From positions 1-64,000 of the forward strand of contig QRFJ01005364.1 of the NCBI GenBank assembly GCA_006176705.1: a DNA stretch of 64,000 bases, written 5' to 3'. This stretch comes from Cocos nucifera. Taxonomy: Eukaryota; Streptophyta; Magnoliopsida; Arecales; Arecaceae. Below the pieces are notes generated by a model, which was not told where the DNA came from, did no database searches, and saw only the letters and a list, made by a program, of their open reading frames with translations. Below are positions 46,261 through 57,870 of the stretch, in pieces. Position 1 is the first letter of the stretch, and each line of letters begins with the position of its first letter. The position numbers were made by a program, and so were the translations under genes.

Positions 46261-47533
46261 TAGAAAAAGTGATTTTCTATGGTGCATGTATTAGTGTAAC
46301 CCTAATGTATGGTTCAAAATTTTTTTTAGATTTCTTTTAATTTTTTTTATATATTTATATTTATTATTTTATTATATTATTATTTTTTAAAATTATATAT
46401 ATATATATATATTTTAAATTATTTAAATTATTATTTTTAATTTAATTTAATTATTATTTTTAATATTTTTTTAGTTAGTTTAATTTAATTTAATTTTTAT
46501 TTTATTTTATTTTATTTTTGAAGAGGAAAAAGAGAAGAAAGAAATAAAAGTTCTAAAAAAAATCCTAAGGAGTCCTAGAACTAAGAAAAGAGAGAAGAAT
46601 TAGGTTTAATTAGTGATAATGTTGGTTAGCAATCAAGTTGGTCAATCAATTCTAACTAAGAATTATTCTAGATCTAGATAGCTCCTAACTGTTAAGGTCA
46701 CTTTCAAGCCCTTCAAGTGTAGGATCAGCCAATCAACTGGCTAGGTAAATATAAGGTCGGTGGGAGTCCTCCTGTTGCTTGCCTTAGATACCAATTGTGC
46801 TTGGCTAAGTAAGCAAACGGAACCAATTAGAAATCACCTTCTTTCGGGCCTAGTTGTCCCTGAACCACTTTTCTAGATACCAGTCAAATTGACTAACCCT
46901 AACCTAGTTCAACTGTTAGGATTCCTTATCCTATTAAGCTTAAGCTCCTAGGGTTGATGTCTAATTGATTTTAAAATTAAAAGCTTAGGTCAATGCAGGA
47001 TGCTGGTTGGTTGTTTATGGGCCAAGAAAGGGTGATCAAATCTCCACCTTATCTTGATTAATTGGGTTATGCCCTTAATTTGGTTTAATATGAATATACA
47101 TAAAAAATTTTTAATCAAAGAGTTCTATGCAATTTAAACTAGATACATACAACTAATTGAATTCTAAAAGGCTTATCTTGCCTCCAGCAATCATCCGAAA
47201 AAATAAAAATAAAACTAATATGATGCATGCTCTAAGTAGTTAGAATTTCTAATCTTCTTATGAAGTTTTTAATTAGATTTAAGTGAATATTTTTTTTAAT
47301 TTAATTTAAAAATAAAATAAATAAATAAATAAAAGGAAAAGGACTAGGATAAGGACTGATCTCACCAAACAAAACTAAATGATTTGTTCCTTGCCTTGGT
47401 TCTTTTTGTTCTTTAATCTTTTTTTTGCAAAATAAAAATAATTATCAAGCAATATTTATAAGAAAATAAAAATTTTATTTATAATTTATTTATTGAAAAA
47501 TCAAAAAGATAAAAAATTTAATATTCGTGCCTT
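46261..47533 (-). other. Athila-1 5' leader
   Basis: AT-rich and without a gene. It holds a (TA)n tract at about 46392-46415 and TTTAA/TTTTA-rich low-complexity sequence at 46330-46520. The right end runs into the primer-binding site. Confidence 0.6.
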
Positions 47534-47556
47534 CTCCGGCAACGATGCCAAAAACT
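47534..47556 (-). other. Athila-1 primer-binding site
   Basis: The minus strand reads TTTTTGGCATCGTTGCCGGAG, close to the TTTGGCGCCGTTGCCGGGG site typical of Athila elements. It abuts the 5' LTR. Confidence 0.82.
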
Positions 47557-49181
47557 TATTAAGAGCGCGATGTTGTTGTTAAGATGCCGTATTTATTAGT
47601 TTAATCTGACTTCTTAAAATAATTAAAAATACATAGATAGCAGTGAGTCGGATCGAATCCATAGGGAGGATAGTGTTTTAGATTTGAAATCTTTGATTTT
47701 TGAAAAGTAAACAAAAAGGATTTGAGTTTTGGAATCAAAAGTGAAATCAAAAACAAAAATTAAAAGGTGCAAAAATTTAAATTTGGTACCAAGATCTACT
47801 AGTTAGATCTTAGCATTTACTTGCAATAAAATAAAATGTAATAATTAAAGTGCAAAAATTAAATTGCAATAAAATAAAGAGCATGAAATTAAAGAACATA
47901 AAAATAAATATTACATTAGTTAAAAAGTTCATAATTTAAATATATAAAAAATAAATAAATAAAAAAAATAAAAATAAAATAGACTGATCTCTGATCTTGA
48001 ATCGATATTGGCAGAAAGATGGTGTAGAAGTCCAACTCTTCTTCTCAGCACCCATTGCCTCGAAGTAGCCATTAACCTAAAGCCTGGCTTCACCCTATAC
48101 CAAAGCTTTCCTTTAATCAGATCTGTTGATTTCTAAAGGCTTGGGATCCTTTTTATAGAGTTAAGAGGGCTGGAGAGTTTTCTTCTAGGCAATGTGGGAC
48201 TAAGGAGCTCTTTGATCATCAAAATAAGAAGAAATCCAAGTAAAAATTGGATTAAAAAGAGTCCTAAATGAATTCTGATGGTTCTGATGAAATCTGGCCG
48301 TTCAATAGGAATCCAACGGTCCAAAATTCATCAAAATCAGATGTGAATTAGTCCAGATCAAGTTGGATTAAATTTTGTCCGTTGATCATGCATTGATGGA
48401 AAAAATTTGATCGCTGATCGTGCGTTTGGAGTCCTGATTATCGTCGGGAGCTTTCTCCACCATCGGATCATCCCCTAGATCGCATGCTGCCATTGGATGG
48501 CGATCCATGTGAAGCCTGAAGCTAAAAAATTCCTCCACCATTCGATCTTGACTGCAAGCTACCAAACCCATTTGATCGCGCCTTTACTATTCCCATGGAC
48601 CGCATTGGCCGAGCATTCCAAAGACTGCAACCAATCAGCACTCTTGTTGTTGAGTGAAAAAGACCAAAATGCCCTATGATCCATGATAGATTTTCTGTGA
48701 ACCCTTTAAGGATCTAGGTCCACCATGTGTCACTCCGTGATTCGCTGTCTTCTACTGAGCTGGCGGTCCACATCTGGATCATGGACTGGCTGACGGCTTC
48801 TACGGCTAAGTCAGTTTGCATGGCTAGCTTGGCATGCTGGCTTCATCGGCTTGGCTCGGTGCGTTTGGATGCGCTGGCTGATATGGCACGGCAACTTGAA
48901 CCGATTGAGCCATTTTTCTTTTTTTATTTAATTTTTTTATCTTTAAAAATTCATATCTTCTCTATTTTAGCTTCATTTTGCTTCAAATTTATTTCGTTGT
49001 GATAAAAAAAATGATCTCTTTCCATTGATACTAAAATTTTATTTTTTAATTTTTAATTTTTTAATTAATAAAAATATTAATTTATTAAAAATTATATATA
49101 AATTGATCATTAATTTTTAAAAATTAATATAAATTAATTGATAAATTAATATTTTTTTTAATGAATTTATGATACTTATCA
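47557..49181 (-). repeat. Athila-1 5' LTR (1625 bp)
   Basis: It aligns with 42079-43704 with one base of length difference. The outer end CTTATCA at 49181 is intact. The inner end has mutated from TGATAAG to TATTAAG. A TATA-like box lies near 48158-48148. Confidence 0.9.
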
Positions 49182-50938
49182 GGAGCACATGGCTGAGCTC
49201 GACTCGCGACAGCTCATTTGGAGTTCTCTTGGAATCGTCCTCAAGGTGATTGATTCGTTGCTCGACTCTTTCTCCTCTCTTCCACTCCTTTTTCTTTTTT
49301 TTTAACACCAACCAATTGTTGCAGTCGGATCACCAGATGCTCACCTATATTAAGAGGGTGCACCGTCAGGAGGCGGAAGCATAGATGGTCCAAGAGGATC
49401 TTCGAGCCAAGACAAGTCATCTTCACATCGAGGTCGAGTGCCTTGTAGAGGAGAAGGTGATGGAAATCGGAAGTCTCTAGGGTGCGCTCTAGAAAGAGGA
49501 GTTCATCTTGATCGAACTCAAGACCGCATTGGCTCTAGAGGAGGAGAGGAAGAAGGAAGTCGAGAATAAGGTCGCCGAACTGGAGATCCGAATGACGAAG
49601 TTGATCTCGGAGGTGATGACCCAGGTCATGAAAGAGTTTAAGACCTCCACCGAAATGAGGAACTTGAACGTCCAATTTAGTCAGTAGGCATTCATTAAGG
49701 GTTTTGAGCTTTACGAAGGCAGGGTGGCCCGGAGGTTTCCGAGCTCGACCTCAGCTTTCTAAAGGAGGAGGGCAACGTAGAAGCGGGATCATCCGATGCC
49801 GCAGTCGATCCCTCCTCCATCGAGCTTGCTCTGGCCCGTTCGAACCTATCGCAGAGGCACCTAAGCCAGTTCGGGAACTCGAGGTAGCCGAGAGCACTCC
49901 AGCTCCATCTTTCATCGCCCCATCCAAGGTTGAAATCCTCGAGTAGTTGTACATTTTTTTCTCCTCATTTTTTTTGCTTTATACTCAAAATTTTTGATTA
50001 ATTAAAAGTGATTTTCTTTTGTCTATATCTTTGAGCATTTTTTATACCTTGAATGCAGTCTCCCATCAACACTGACCCACTACCTTAGGGGGTCTCCCTG
50101 AAACCTTTAATAAAAAGCCTGAGGAAGGAAGTCCATCATTTGGAGAAGAAGCTAAAGAAGATAGAGGACGACCTTCAAGCTTCATGGAGGAATGCTTCAG
50201 AGGTGATCAAAGAGGTCACTCGCCTTTAGAACTTACATATGAAGGACTCCACTAGTTTCAGTATTCAGAAGGAAAGCTTCGAGAGGGAGCTAGCCGAACT
50301 TCGGAAGAATGCAAGCAACAAATCCTAGGCATTGACGGTGAAGATCAGCTCCCTCGAGACCCAACTCAAGGCGGCTAAGGAGAAGATTCAACTTCTGGAA
50401 GGGAGCTCACCGTGGTCCTCCGATAAGGCACAATTTGAGTGGGATTGGTCAACGAGGTTCTCCGCACTTGAAAAATAGCTGTGTGATGCCAAGCTCAAAT
50501 ATGAGACTTATTGATTAGAGTGGAGTGATAGAATATCCAAGTTAGAACAGAAGCTCCGTGCCTCCAACAATGAGGTAGCCCAACTCTAGCAGCAACTTGA
50601 TGATGGCTTCTAGGCTGATACAAGTAGGGGGCCACAGAAGTTGCCTCCTTGAAGAGGACCATCAGTGAACTCTGGGAGTCGGTTGGTGCGAAAAAGGCAG
50701 AGGTGCAACAGCTGAAGCCAAGCTGACTTGTGAGCGTCAAGCTACCAAGGATGCGAAGGCTGAGTCCAAGGTTCTGAGGAAGAGGCTGCAAGAATCGGAG
50801 GAGAACTACCATCGAGCTGACAAGATGTTCCGTGATAACATGATGAGGCGGAAGGAGATCAAGGAGGAGGTCAATCATCTCAAGGAATCTTTAGTAAAGG
50901 CCACCAGTCTGAAATTTGAGGAATCTATCCCTTCTTAG

Positions 50939-51300
50939 GATTTCGGCGGCCTTTCTCTTTCTCTTTTTTCTTTTTTAGTGTAATCAATCTCGTCGACCTA
51001 TGTTTTATTTGTAATGAGCTTATTCTATAATGAAATAGTACCTTTTTTGTTATTTTTCTTTTGCATGAATTCGGAGCTTGCTCGCGGCTTCACTTTCTTC
51101 ACTTTGTTTTCCTTTGTGTTGTCTTCTAATGAAGTGGTTGTTGTGGACGCCTATCCGAGGTCCTTCTTGTAGACCTAGAAGTGATTTTCCTTCTTGCACA
51201 TCATACGATCGAGTAGTTGTAGGAGAAATACATGTAGGGATCGGTGATAGAGTTTCTCCCTTCCTTTTGCTTTAGGTTGGGGGTTCGTTTGGGACCACTA
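50939..51300. other. Region after the antisense gene
   Basis: A pyrimidine-rich stretch follows the aORF stop, with TTTATTTGTAATGAGC and AATGAAATAG that may serve as 3'-end signals of the aORF transcript. The open frame at 51078-51275 has no recognisable feature. Confidence 0.35.
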
Positions 51301-51359
51301 GATAGGCCCTCTTTTTCTCTTTTCTTAATTTTTTTTGGCTTAAGTTAGCATAGCCTTCG

Positions 51360-52220
51360 ACTCTACTAACGTTAAGATGAGGTCCTCCTATTTTTGATAG
51401 GACTATAGGAGCATGAAAGGGCCATTGAAGGAGCCTCTTCCTGCATTCCAGCTTAAGTGATCGAGGTCTTCGCTTTAGCTCAATGTTAGGATAAGGTTCT
51501 CCTCCTATTCCTAACAGGGCTATAGGGGCACAAAAGGGCCGTTGAAGGGGCCTTTTCCCGCATCCCGACTTAAGTAACTGAGGTTTTCGCTTTAGCTCAA
51601 TGGTAGGATGAGGTTCTCCTCCTATTCCTAACAGGGCTATAGGGGCACAAAAGGGCTGTTGAAGGGGCCTCTCCCTGTATTCCAGCTTAAGTAACCGAGG
51701 TCTTCACTTTAGCTAAATGTTAGGATGAGGTTCTCCTCCTATTCCTAATAGAACTATAGGGGCACAAAAGGGCTATTGAAGGGGCCTCTCCCCGCATCCT
51801 AACTTAAGTAATCGAGGTCTTTGCTTTAACTTAATTTTAGGACGAGGTTCTTCTCCTATTTCTAACAGAACTATAGGAGCACAAAAGGGCCGTCGAAGGA
51901 ACCACTTCCTGTATTTTGGCTTAACGAGGTCTTCACTTTAGCTTAATGTTAGGATGAGGTTCTCTTCCTATTCCTAATAGGACTATAGGGGCACAAAAGA
52001 GCCGTTGAAGGGGCCTCTCCCCGCATCCCGACTTAAGTAACCGAGATCTTCTCTATAGCTCAATGTTAGGACAAGATTTTCCTCCTATTCCTAAGAGGGC
52101 TATAGGGGCACTAAAGGGCCATTGAAGGGACCTCTCCCCGCATCCCGACTTAAATAACTGAGATCTTCGCTTTAGCTCAACGTTAGGATGAGGTTCTCCT
52201 CATGTTCTTAATAGGGCTAA
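51360..52220. repeat. 118-bp tandem repeat array between the two Gypsy-B genes
   Basis: About eight units, with starts marked by GTTAGGATGAGGTTCTCCTC-type sequence near 51370, 51486, 51603, 51721, 51838, 51950, 52068 and 52183. Spacing is about 112-118 bp. Each unit contains GGGGCACAAAAGGGCC and a GACTTAAGTAA segment. The array separates the convergent aORF and pol genes. Confidence 0.88.
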
Positions 52221-52351
52221 CTTCATCTAACGACAAAGTTTGAGAGGCTATTTTCTATCATTATAGTTTTGCACCAAAATCAAAAATATTAAAATAAGAA
52301 GATTTTATTGAAATAAGATTATTGATAGTACATGCATAAGTTCTTTGAGTT

Positions 52352-55300
52352 TCATGGGCGTGGAAGATCGGTGCCTCCGAGCTCCTTCAAGTAGTAAGTT
52401 TCAAGCTGAATGACCTCTTTGACTTCATAAGGACCTTCCCAATTTGGGATGAGCTTTTTTTGATTCTGAGGTTGTGAAATGGCTGCTCGTCGAAGTACCA
52501 AATCTCCCATTTTAAATATTTTGTCTTTTACTATGGAGTTATAGTAATGGGCCACTCTTCATCTATAAGCGGCCATTCAAACTTGGGCTTCTTCTCATTT
52601 TTTCTCCAATAGATCAAGGTTTGCTCTAAGGTCCTGTGAATTGCATCGCTCGCTGAAGGCTACAACCCATGCCGACGATAGTTTGAGCTCTATCAGGATG
52701 ACTGCTTCCATTTTGAAAGCCAGAGAGAACAGCATTTCTCCAGTTGGTAGCTTCTGGGTAGTTCGATATGCCCATAGGATGTGGTAAGGCTCGTCCACCT
52801 AAGTCCCTCTTGCTCTTTCAAGTCTTGCTTTGATGCCTTGCAATAGGGTTCTATTGGTCACTTCAGCTTTATCATTTGTCTGTGGATGGGCTACTGATAT
52901 AAAATAGTGAGAGATGTTTAAATCTTCACAAAATTTGGCAAACTTTGCTCCAGCAAACTATCGTCTGTTATCTATTATGAGGGTCTGAGGTAGGTCAAAT
53001 CTACAAAAAATTGAATTTTAGATGAAGTCCTGCACTTTCGTTTCAGTGATTTTCGCTAGTGGTTCAGCCTCGACCCATTTTATTAAATAATCTATCACCA
53101 CCAAGAGGAACTTAAGTTGTCCAGATGTCACGAAAAAAGATCCGAGTATATCCATTCCCCATTGAGCAAACAGCCATGGGGCGCTCATGGGTGCAAGTTT
53201 GGAGGCTAGCTGCCTTTAGATGTTTGCATTTCTCTGACAGCGGTAGCATTTTTTTACATACTCTATAGAATCATGGTACAAGATCGGCCAATAGTAACCC
53301 TACCAAAGTAGTCTATGTAATAAGGATCTGGCCCCTATATGACTTTCGTAGATTCCTTCATGCACTTGCTGCAATACGAAGTTGACTTCTGAGGATTGGA
53401 GACATCTCAAGAGCGATAGGGAATACGATCTTCTGTATAGCTTGCCTTCGTATAGGACATACCGGGAGGCTTGATTTCTATGTTTTCAAGCTTCTTTCAG
53501 GTCACGAGGAAGAGCTCCATCCTTGAAGTAAGCAACCAGCAGGTCGATCCAGCTTGACTCATGCTCGACTTGCATAATGGACTGCGACTCCTCCAAACTT
53601 AGGCATTTCAGAACTTCAAAAAATACTTCCTTAGGTAGTTCGATTGAGGCTAAAGTGGCCAACCTAGAGAGAAGGTCGGCTCTGATATTTTCTACCCTCA
53701 AAATCTATTGGATGCTAAAACTATTGAAGGCTAGTGCCAAGTTTTTCACTTTCTCAAGATATTTTATCATGTTTTCCTCCCGAGCTTCATAATTATAGCT
53801 AACCTGTCCGACCACCAGTTGGAAATCACTATAGACTTGGAGTCGATCTTTTTCCAACTCTTTAGCTATCTTTAACCCTACGATCAGAGCCTTATATTCG
53901 GCCCCATTATTAGTCACAGAAAATTCAAAGCACAGTGCATATTCGGCGATGACTCCTTCTGGGTTAACTAAGATCAGCCCTATGCTCGCACTAGAAGCAT
54001 TGGATGAGCCATCCATATATAGGGCCCAAAAATCTTCAAACAGGTCGGCTCTTTCTTCGAAAAAGCCTGGCCATAACCATAAAATACTGGTTTCATTATG
54101 TTCAAGCTCAGCTTCATCTGGAATGGTGCATTCCACTATAAAATCTACTAATATCTAGGCTTTGATTGATGGTTGAGGCTGAAAGCTGATATCAAATTCT
54201 GTAAGTTTGATTGCCCACTTTGTGATTCTTTCGGAGGCATTCGTTCGATGAAGGACTGCTTTAATGGGTTGATCAGTGAGAAGAGTTATGGTGTGCCCCT
54301 GAAAATAAAGTCAGAGCCTCCAGGCTGCAATCAGTAGAGCATAAGTTAGTTTTTCTATCCTAATATACCTGATCTCGGCGTCCCTAAAGACTCAGCTTAT
54401 ATAGTAGATCGGCTATTGTATTTTCGCCTCTTCTTTGACTAGGACTACCGCAAGGGCCGCTGGGGAGACCGCCAGGTATAAAAATAATTCCTCTTCGGGT
54501 TCAGGCTTTGCTAATAGAGGAGGTGAGCAGAGGTAGTCCTTGAGCTCTTTAAAAGTTTGTTGACATTTAGCAGTCCAGCAAAAGTTCTTCAACTACTTTA
54601 AGACCTGAAAGAAGGGCATACATTGCTCAGACGACCTCGAGATAAAGCAGTTCAAGACTGCTATCTTTTCAGTCAGGCATTGAACTTCTTTAATCGATTT
54701 TGGAGCAGTCATCCAGTCATCTCTTGAATGGCCCAAATCTTCCTCGGATTTGCTTCAATTTCATGCCTCGATACCATGAATCCCAAGAACTCCGAAGTCA
54801 CATCGAAGGCGCACTTGGTTGGGTTTAGCTTCATCTTGTATCTCCTGAGGATGCTGAAGGTTTCTTCAAGATCGGCAATGTGGTTTATTGAAGCTCGGCT
54901 CTTAACAAGTATGTCGTCTACGTATACCTCCATGTTGCGGTCGATCTACTTCTTGAAAATTTTGTTGACCAGGTGCTGGTACGTTGCCCCCATATTTTTG
55001 AGTCTAAAAGGCATAACCCTATAATAGTAAAGACCATGGTTAGTGATAAAAGCAATCTTCTCCTCATCCTCTAGTACCATCCAAATTTGGTTATAGCCGA
55101 AAAAGGCATCCATGAAGGTGAGGAGCTTATGGTCCGAGATCGCATCCACCAGTTGATCAATCCTGGGTAGGGGTAGCTATCTTTTGGACAATCTTTGTTT
55201 AGCTTTTTGAAGTCTATACACATCCTCCACTTGTCATTTGCCTTTTTGACAAGCATGATGTTGGAGATCTAATTCGGATAGTTGACTTTTCGAATGAATC

Positions 55301-57743
55301 TGGCCTTGAGAAGCTTGTCAACTTCCTCTGCAATTGCTTTCTGCCGCTCTAGAGTATGGCTGTGCATCTTTTCTTTCACTGGCCGATGTTTAGGATTGAC
55401 AGGCGATGTTCCATGACCTCTGCATCTATCTCGGGCATGTCATCAAGGACCTAAGCGAAAACATCCGCATTCCTCTATAGAAATTTGACAAGCTGCTCTC
55501 GTATTTCTTCTACTAGGTTGGAGCCGATCTACACCATATGCTCTGCATTCCCGATATTTAGTGGGACGACAATAAGATCTTCCATAAGCTCACCCTGCTC
55601 TTCTGTCAGATCATCGTGGACGTCCAATCCATCAACCGGATAAGGATTCGATCGCCCATCCTGCTGTGAGGTAATTGAATAGCAATGCTTCACTAGGGTT
55701 TGATCTCTAACCTCTTCGATCCCATAGCTTGTTGGAAACTTTATTTTCTAATAATATGTCGACACTACTACTCAAAGTGTGTTTAAACCAAGTCAGCCGA
55801 GGATTGCGTTATAAGCCGATGGGGTCTTTACCATCAGGAAGTTCACTCATGCCCTGGACTATCTTGCATATTGTCCTATAGCCACAACCAAAGTTATTAT
55901 ACCTTCAACTGGTACTGCATCGTCAGTGAAGCCTACCAATGGAGAGTTCATCAGTCCAAGCCGACCATTAGGTACAGACATTTTGGAGAAAGAATCATAA
56001 AATAAAATATCGATCGAACTTTCATTGTCAACAAGGATGCAGCGTACATCATAGTTAGCAATGTTTTAAGAGATTACAATCGTGTTGTTATGTGGGAACT
56101 GAACTCCTTGAGCATTTGCTTCAGTGAAGGCTATGGGTTCTTCGGTCCTCTATCTCTTCATCGATCCTTCAGATCCATTGGCCTCCTCTCATCGAAGTCC
56201 CTCAAAAATTGTATTGATGATATCGAGAGGTGGTCGGTCTTCCTACTGCTCTTCTCTCCTTGATGGTTCGAGCTGGGGTAGTGCCCTTGGCCGATCCTCT
56301 CTTTCTTCGAACTGACGTCGTAGAAATCGGCCAAGCCGGCCTCGCTTGATGAGCTCCTCGATCTTATCTTGGAGTTGAATACACTCTTCAGTATCATGAC
56401 CATGGTCATGATGGTAGAGACGGTATTTATTAGGATTACACTTGTCAAGGTAAGTGTGCATCCTCTCTGACCTTGGCAGCTGCTCCTTGATCTCCACCAG
56501 TACTTATGTTTTCGGAGCATTGAGGGGGGATACTTATGGAATCTTCTAGGAGGGAACCTCTTCGCACCCTTCTATCAGGACTTCTTTAACGACGAGCTCG
56601 AGGAGAAGTTCAGGCTTGTTTGCACTTAGGGGGAGTTCGGGAGTGCGATCGAACTTCGTTCAGCTTTTTTTCAACTACGGGCTTGCTAGATTCTCCTACT
56701 TGCCACTCTCCTATGGTTTTCTCGTCCTTTAAGTCGAAGGCCTTCTCAGCTCGTGCATAACCTTCAGTCCAAGCTAATAAATTAGCAAAATTTCTGAGAT
56801 ATTTCTTTTCCAGGAAGAATAACAAGTCATTCTTCTGAAGGCCACCCTTGAGCATGGCCATGACAATCGACTGGTCCAAATTTTGGATCTCTAGCACAGC
56901 GGTATTGAAGCGATTGACATAAGCCTGGATCAACTCTCCCTCCCTCTGCTTGATGTTGATGAGGGAGTCCAAACCTTGCCTGGGATGTCGGCTATTGACA
57001 AAATGAGCCATAAATTGATGGCTCATCTGATTGAAAGAGAAGATCGTACTCGACTTCAGTGTCGAGTACCAGCTTCTAACTGCTTTCTTCAAGATAGATG
57101 GAAAAGCTCAGCACAAGATGATGTCTGGCATGCTATGGAGCAGCATCATAATCCAGAAGGCCTCCAGATGGTCGACTAGATTAGAGGTCCCATCGTAGCT
57201 TTTGAATTGGAGAAGCTTGAAGTTCGGCGAGATAGGCTCTTACATAATTTGAGCAGAGAAGGGAGGATCGGTGCAGATGTCGTCATGGTGAGCCAGGGCG
57301 ACATGGCAAAGTTTCTCAATCCTTCGATCCATTTCTTATAATTTTTAATCGAGAACATCATCTCGATCGTAGATCCTGAAAGGTTTCCGACTATAGATGG
57401 AAAAGATTTCTTCTAGAGAGGAATCATGATCAGAACAAGGTTCTTCAGCTCTCTATCTCTCCTTTTCAGGAGTGACGGGTCTACTGACTCAAGTATGCCT
57501 CCTCAAAACTGATTCTTAACACCCCGACAAGGGGTTTCTTGATGGAGCCACTATCGGAGGTTGCTGCATGGCCTGCACTATTTTGGTGAGACCTCGAACC
57601 TACTGTATCAATAGGTTGAACTATTCTGGATCCATCATGGCCGCGGGTGAAGGAGGTTGAAGTGCTGGCGATGGAGCAGGAATGGGCAGATATGATCTAG
57701 ATCTGACAGTAGATCATCGGGTAGTTGTCTTCTTTGGAGGCAT
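52352..57743 (-). pseudogene. Gypsy-B gag-pol polyprotein, decayed
   Basis: The start codon is the complement of 57741-57743 (MPPKKTTTR) and the final stop is 52352-52354. Gag is 57743 to about 56240, including the conserved LKKAVRSWYS, NSRHPRQGLDSLINIKQREG and GGLQKNDLLF blocks (57092-56610) and a YHHDHGHDTEEC knuckle (about 56420). Protease shows DNESSIDILFYDSF near 56030-55985. Reverse transcriptase is about 55300-54700, with WRMCIDFKKLN, MDAFFGYNQI and YVDD. RNase H is about 54400-53700 (YMDGSSN, NNGAEYKAL, VYSDFQLV). Integrase is about 53270-52352 (CYRCQ zinc residues, GMDILG, an IDN core and a C-terminal KLIPNWEGPYEV block). Many stops and shifts are present. The order RT-RNase H-integrase is that of Ty3/gypsy, and the sequence blocks match the Tat/RIRE2-like group. 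Confidence 0.9.
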
Positions 57744-57854
57744 TTCTAAACTAAAAAGATTGAACATAGATGGATCTCAATGGATCTCGAAAAGAAGAAA
57801 AGGATCAAGATCGACTGGGCACTCCTTTTAGAATAAGGGCTTTAAGGGTTCCTT

Positions 57855-57868
57855 CCTTCAGTGCCAAT
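57855..57868 (-). other. Gypsy-B primer-binding site
   Basis: The minus strand reads ATTGGCACTGAAGG two bases after the LTR end, nearly identical to the Gypsy-C site. The tRNA was not assigned. Confidence 0.65.
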
Positions 57869-57870
57869 TC

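Larger units (their letters stand above)
42079..49181 (-). mobile_element. Athila-1: non-autonomous Athila-type Ty3/gypsy element
   Basis: The element is 7.1 kb with LTRs at 42079-43704 (3') and 47557-49181 (5'), flanked by GGAGC at 42074-42078 and 49182-49186. It has an Athila-type primer-binding site and polypurine tract. The 3.85-kb interior shows only the C-terminal part of an Athila gag. No reverse transcriptase, integrase or RNase H motif is recognisable. It must have been copied with enzymes supplied by another element. It is inserted in exon 2 of aORF-B. Confidence 0.9.
30434..50938 (+). pseudogene. Gypsy-B antisense gene (aORF-B), split by Copia-2 and Athila-1
   Basis: The start MPSKTSHSFDFW is at 30434. 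Exon 1 is 30434-31191, predicted intron 1 is 31192-31269 (78 bp), and exon 2 is 31270-31538 plus 41910-42078 plus 49187-49245. Intron 2 is 49246-49324 (79 bp), exon 3 is 49325-49942, a possible intron 3 is 49943-50058, and exon 4 ends at the stop 50936-50938. Exon 1 encodes a globular block (LRLPLPLFVVALFRFLNI, PTVSLFR, KKGLLKGVPSFIHNWKKR) resembling the Pfam 'putative gypsy type transposon' family as I recall it. Exon 2 is Ser/Ala-rich then Lys-rich then acidic. Exons 3 and 4 are long coiled-coils (for example ALALEEERKKEVENKVAELE). The frame stays open across both insertion sites. Several stops and a one-base shift near 49739 have killed this copy. The role is unknown; family members are annotated in many plant genomes as transposon proteins. 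Confidence 0.8.
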
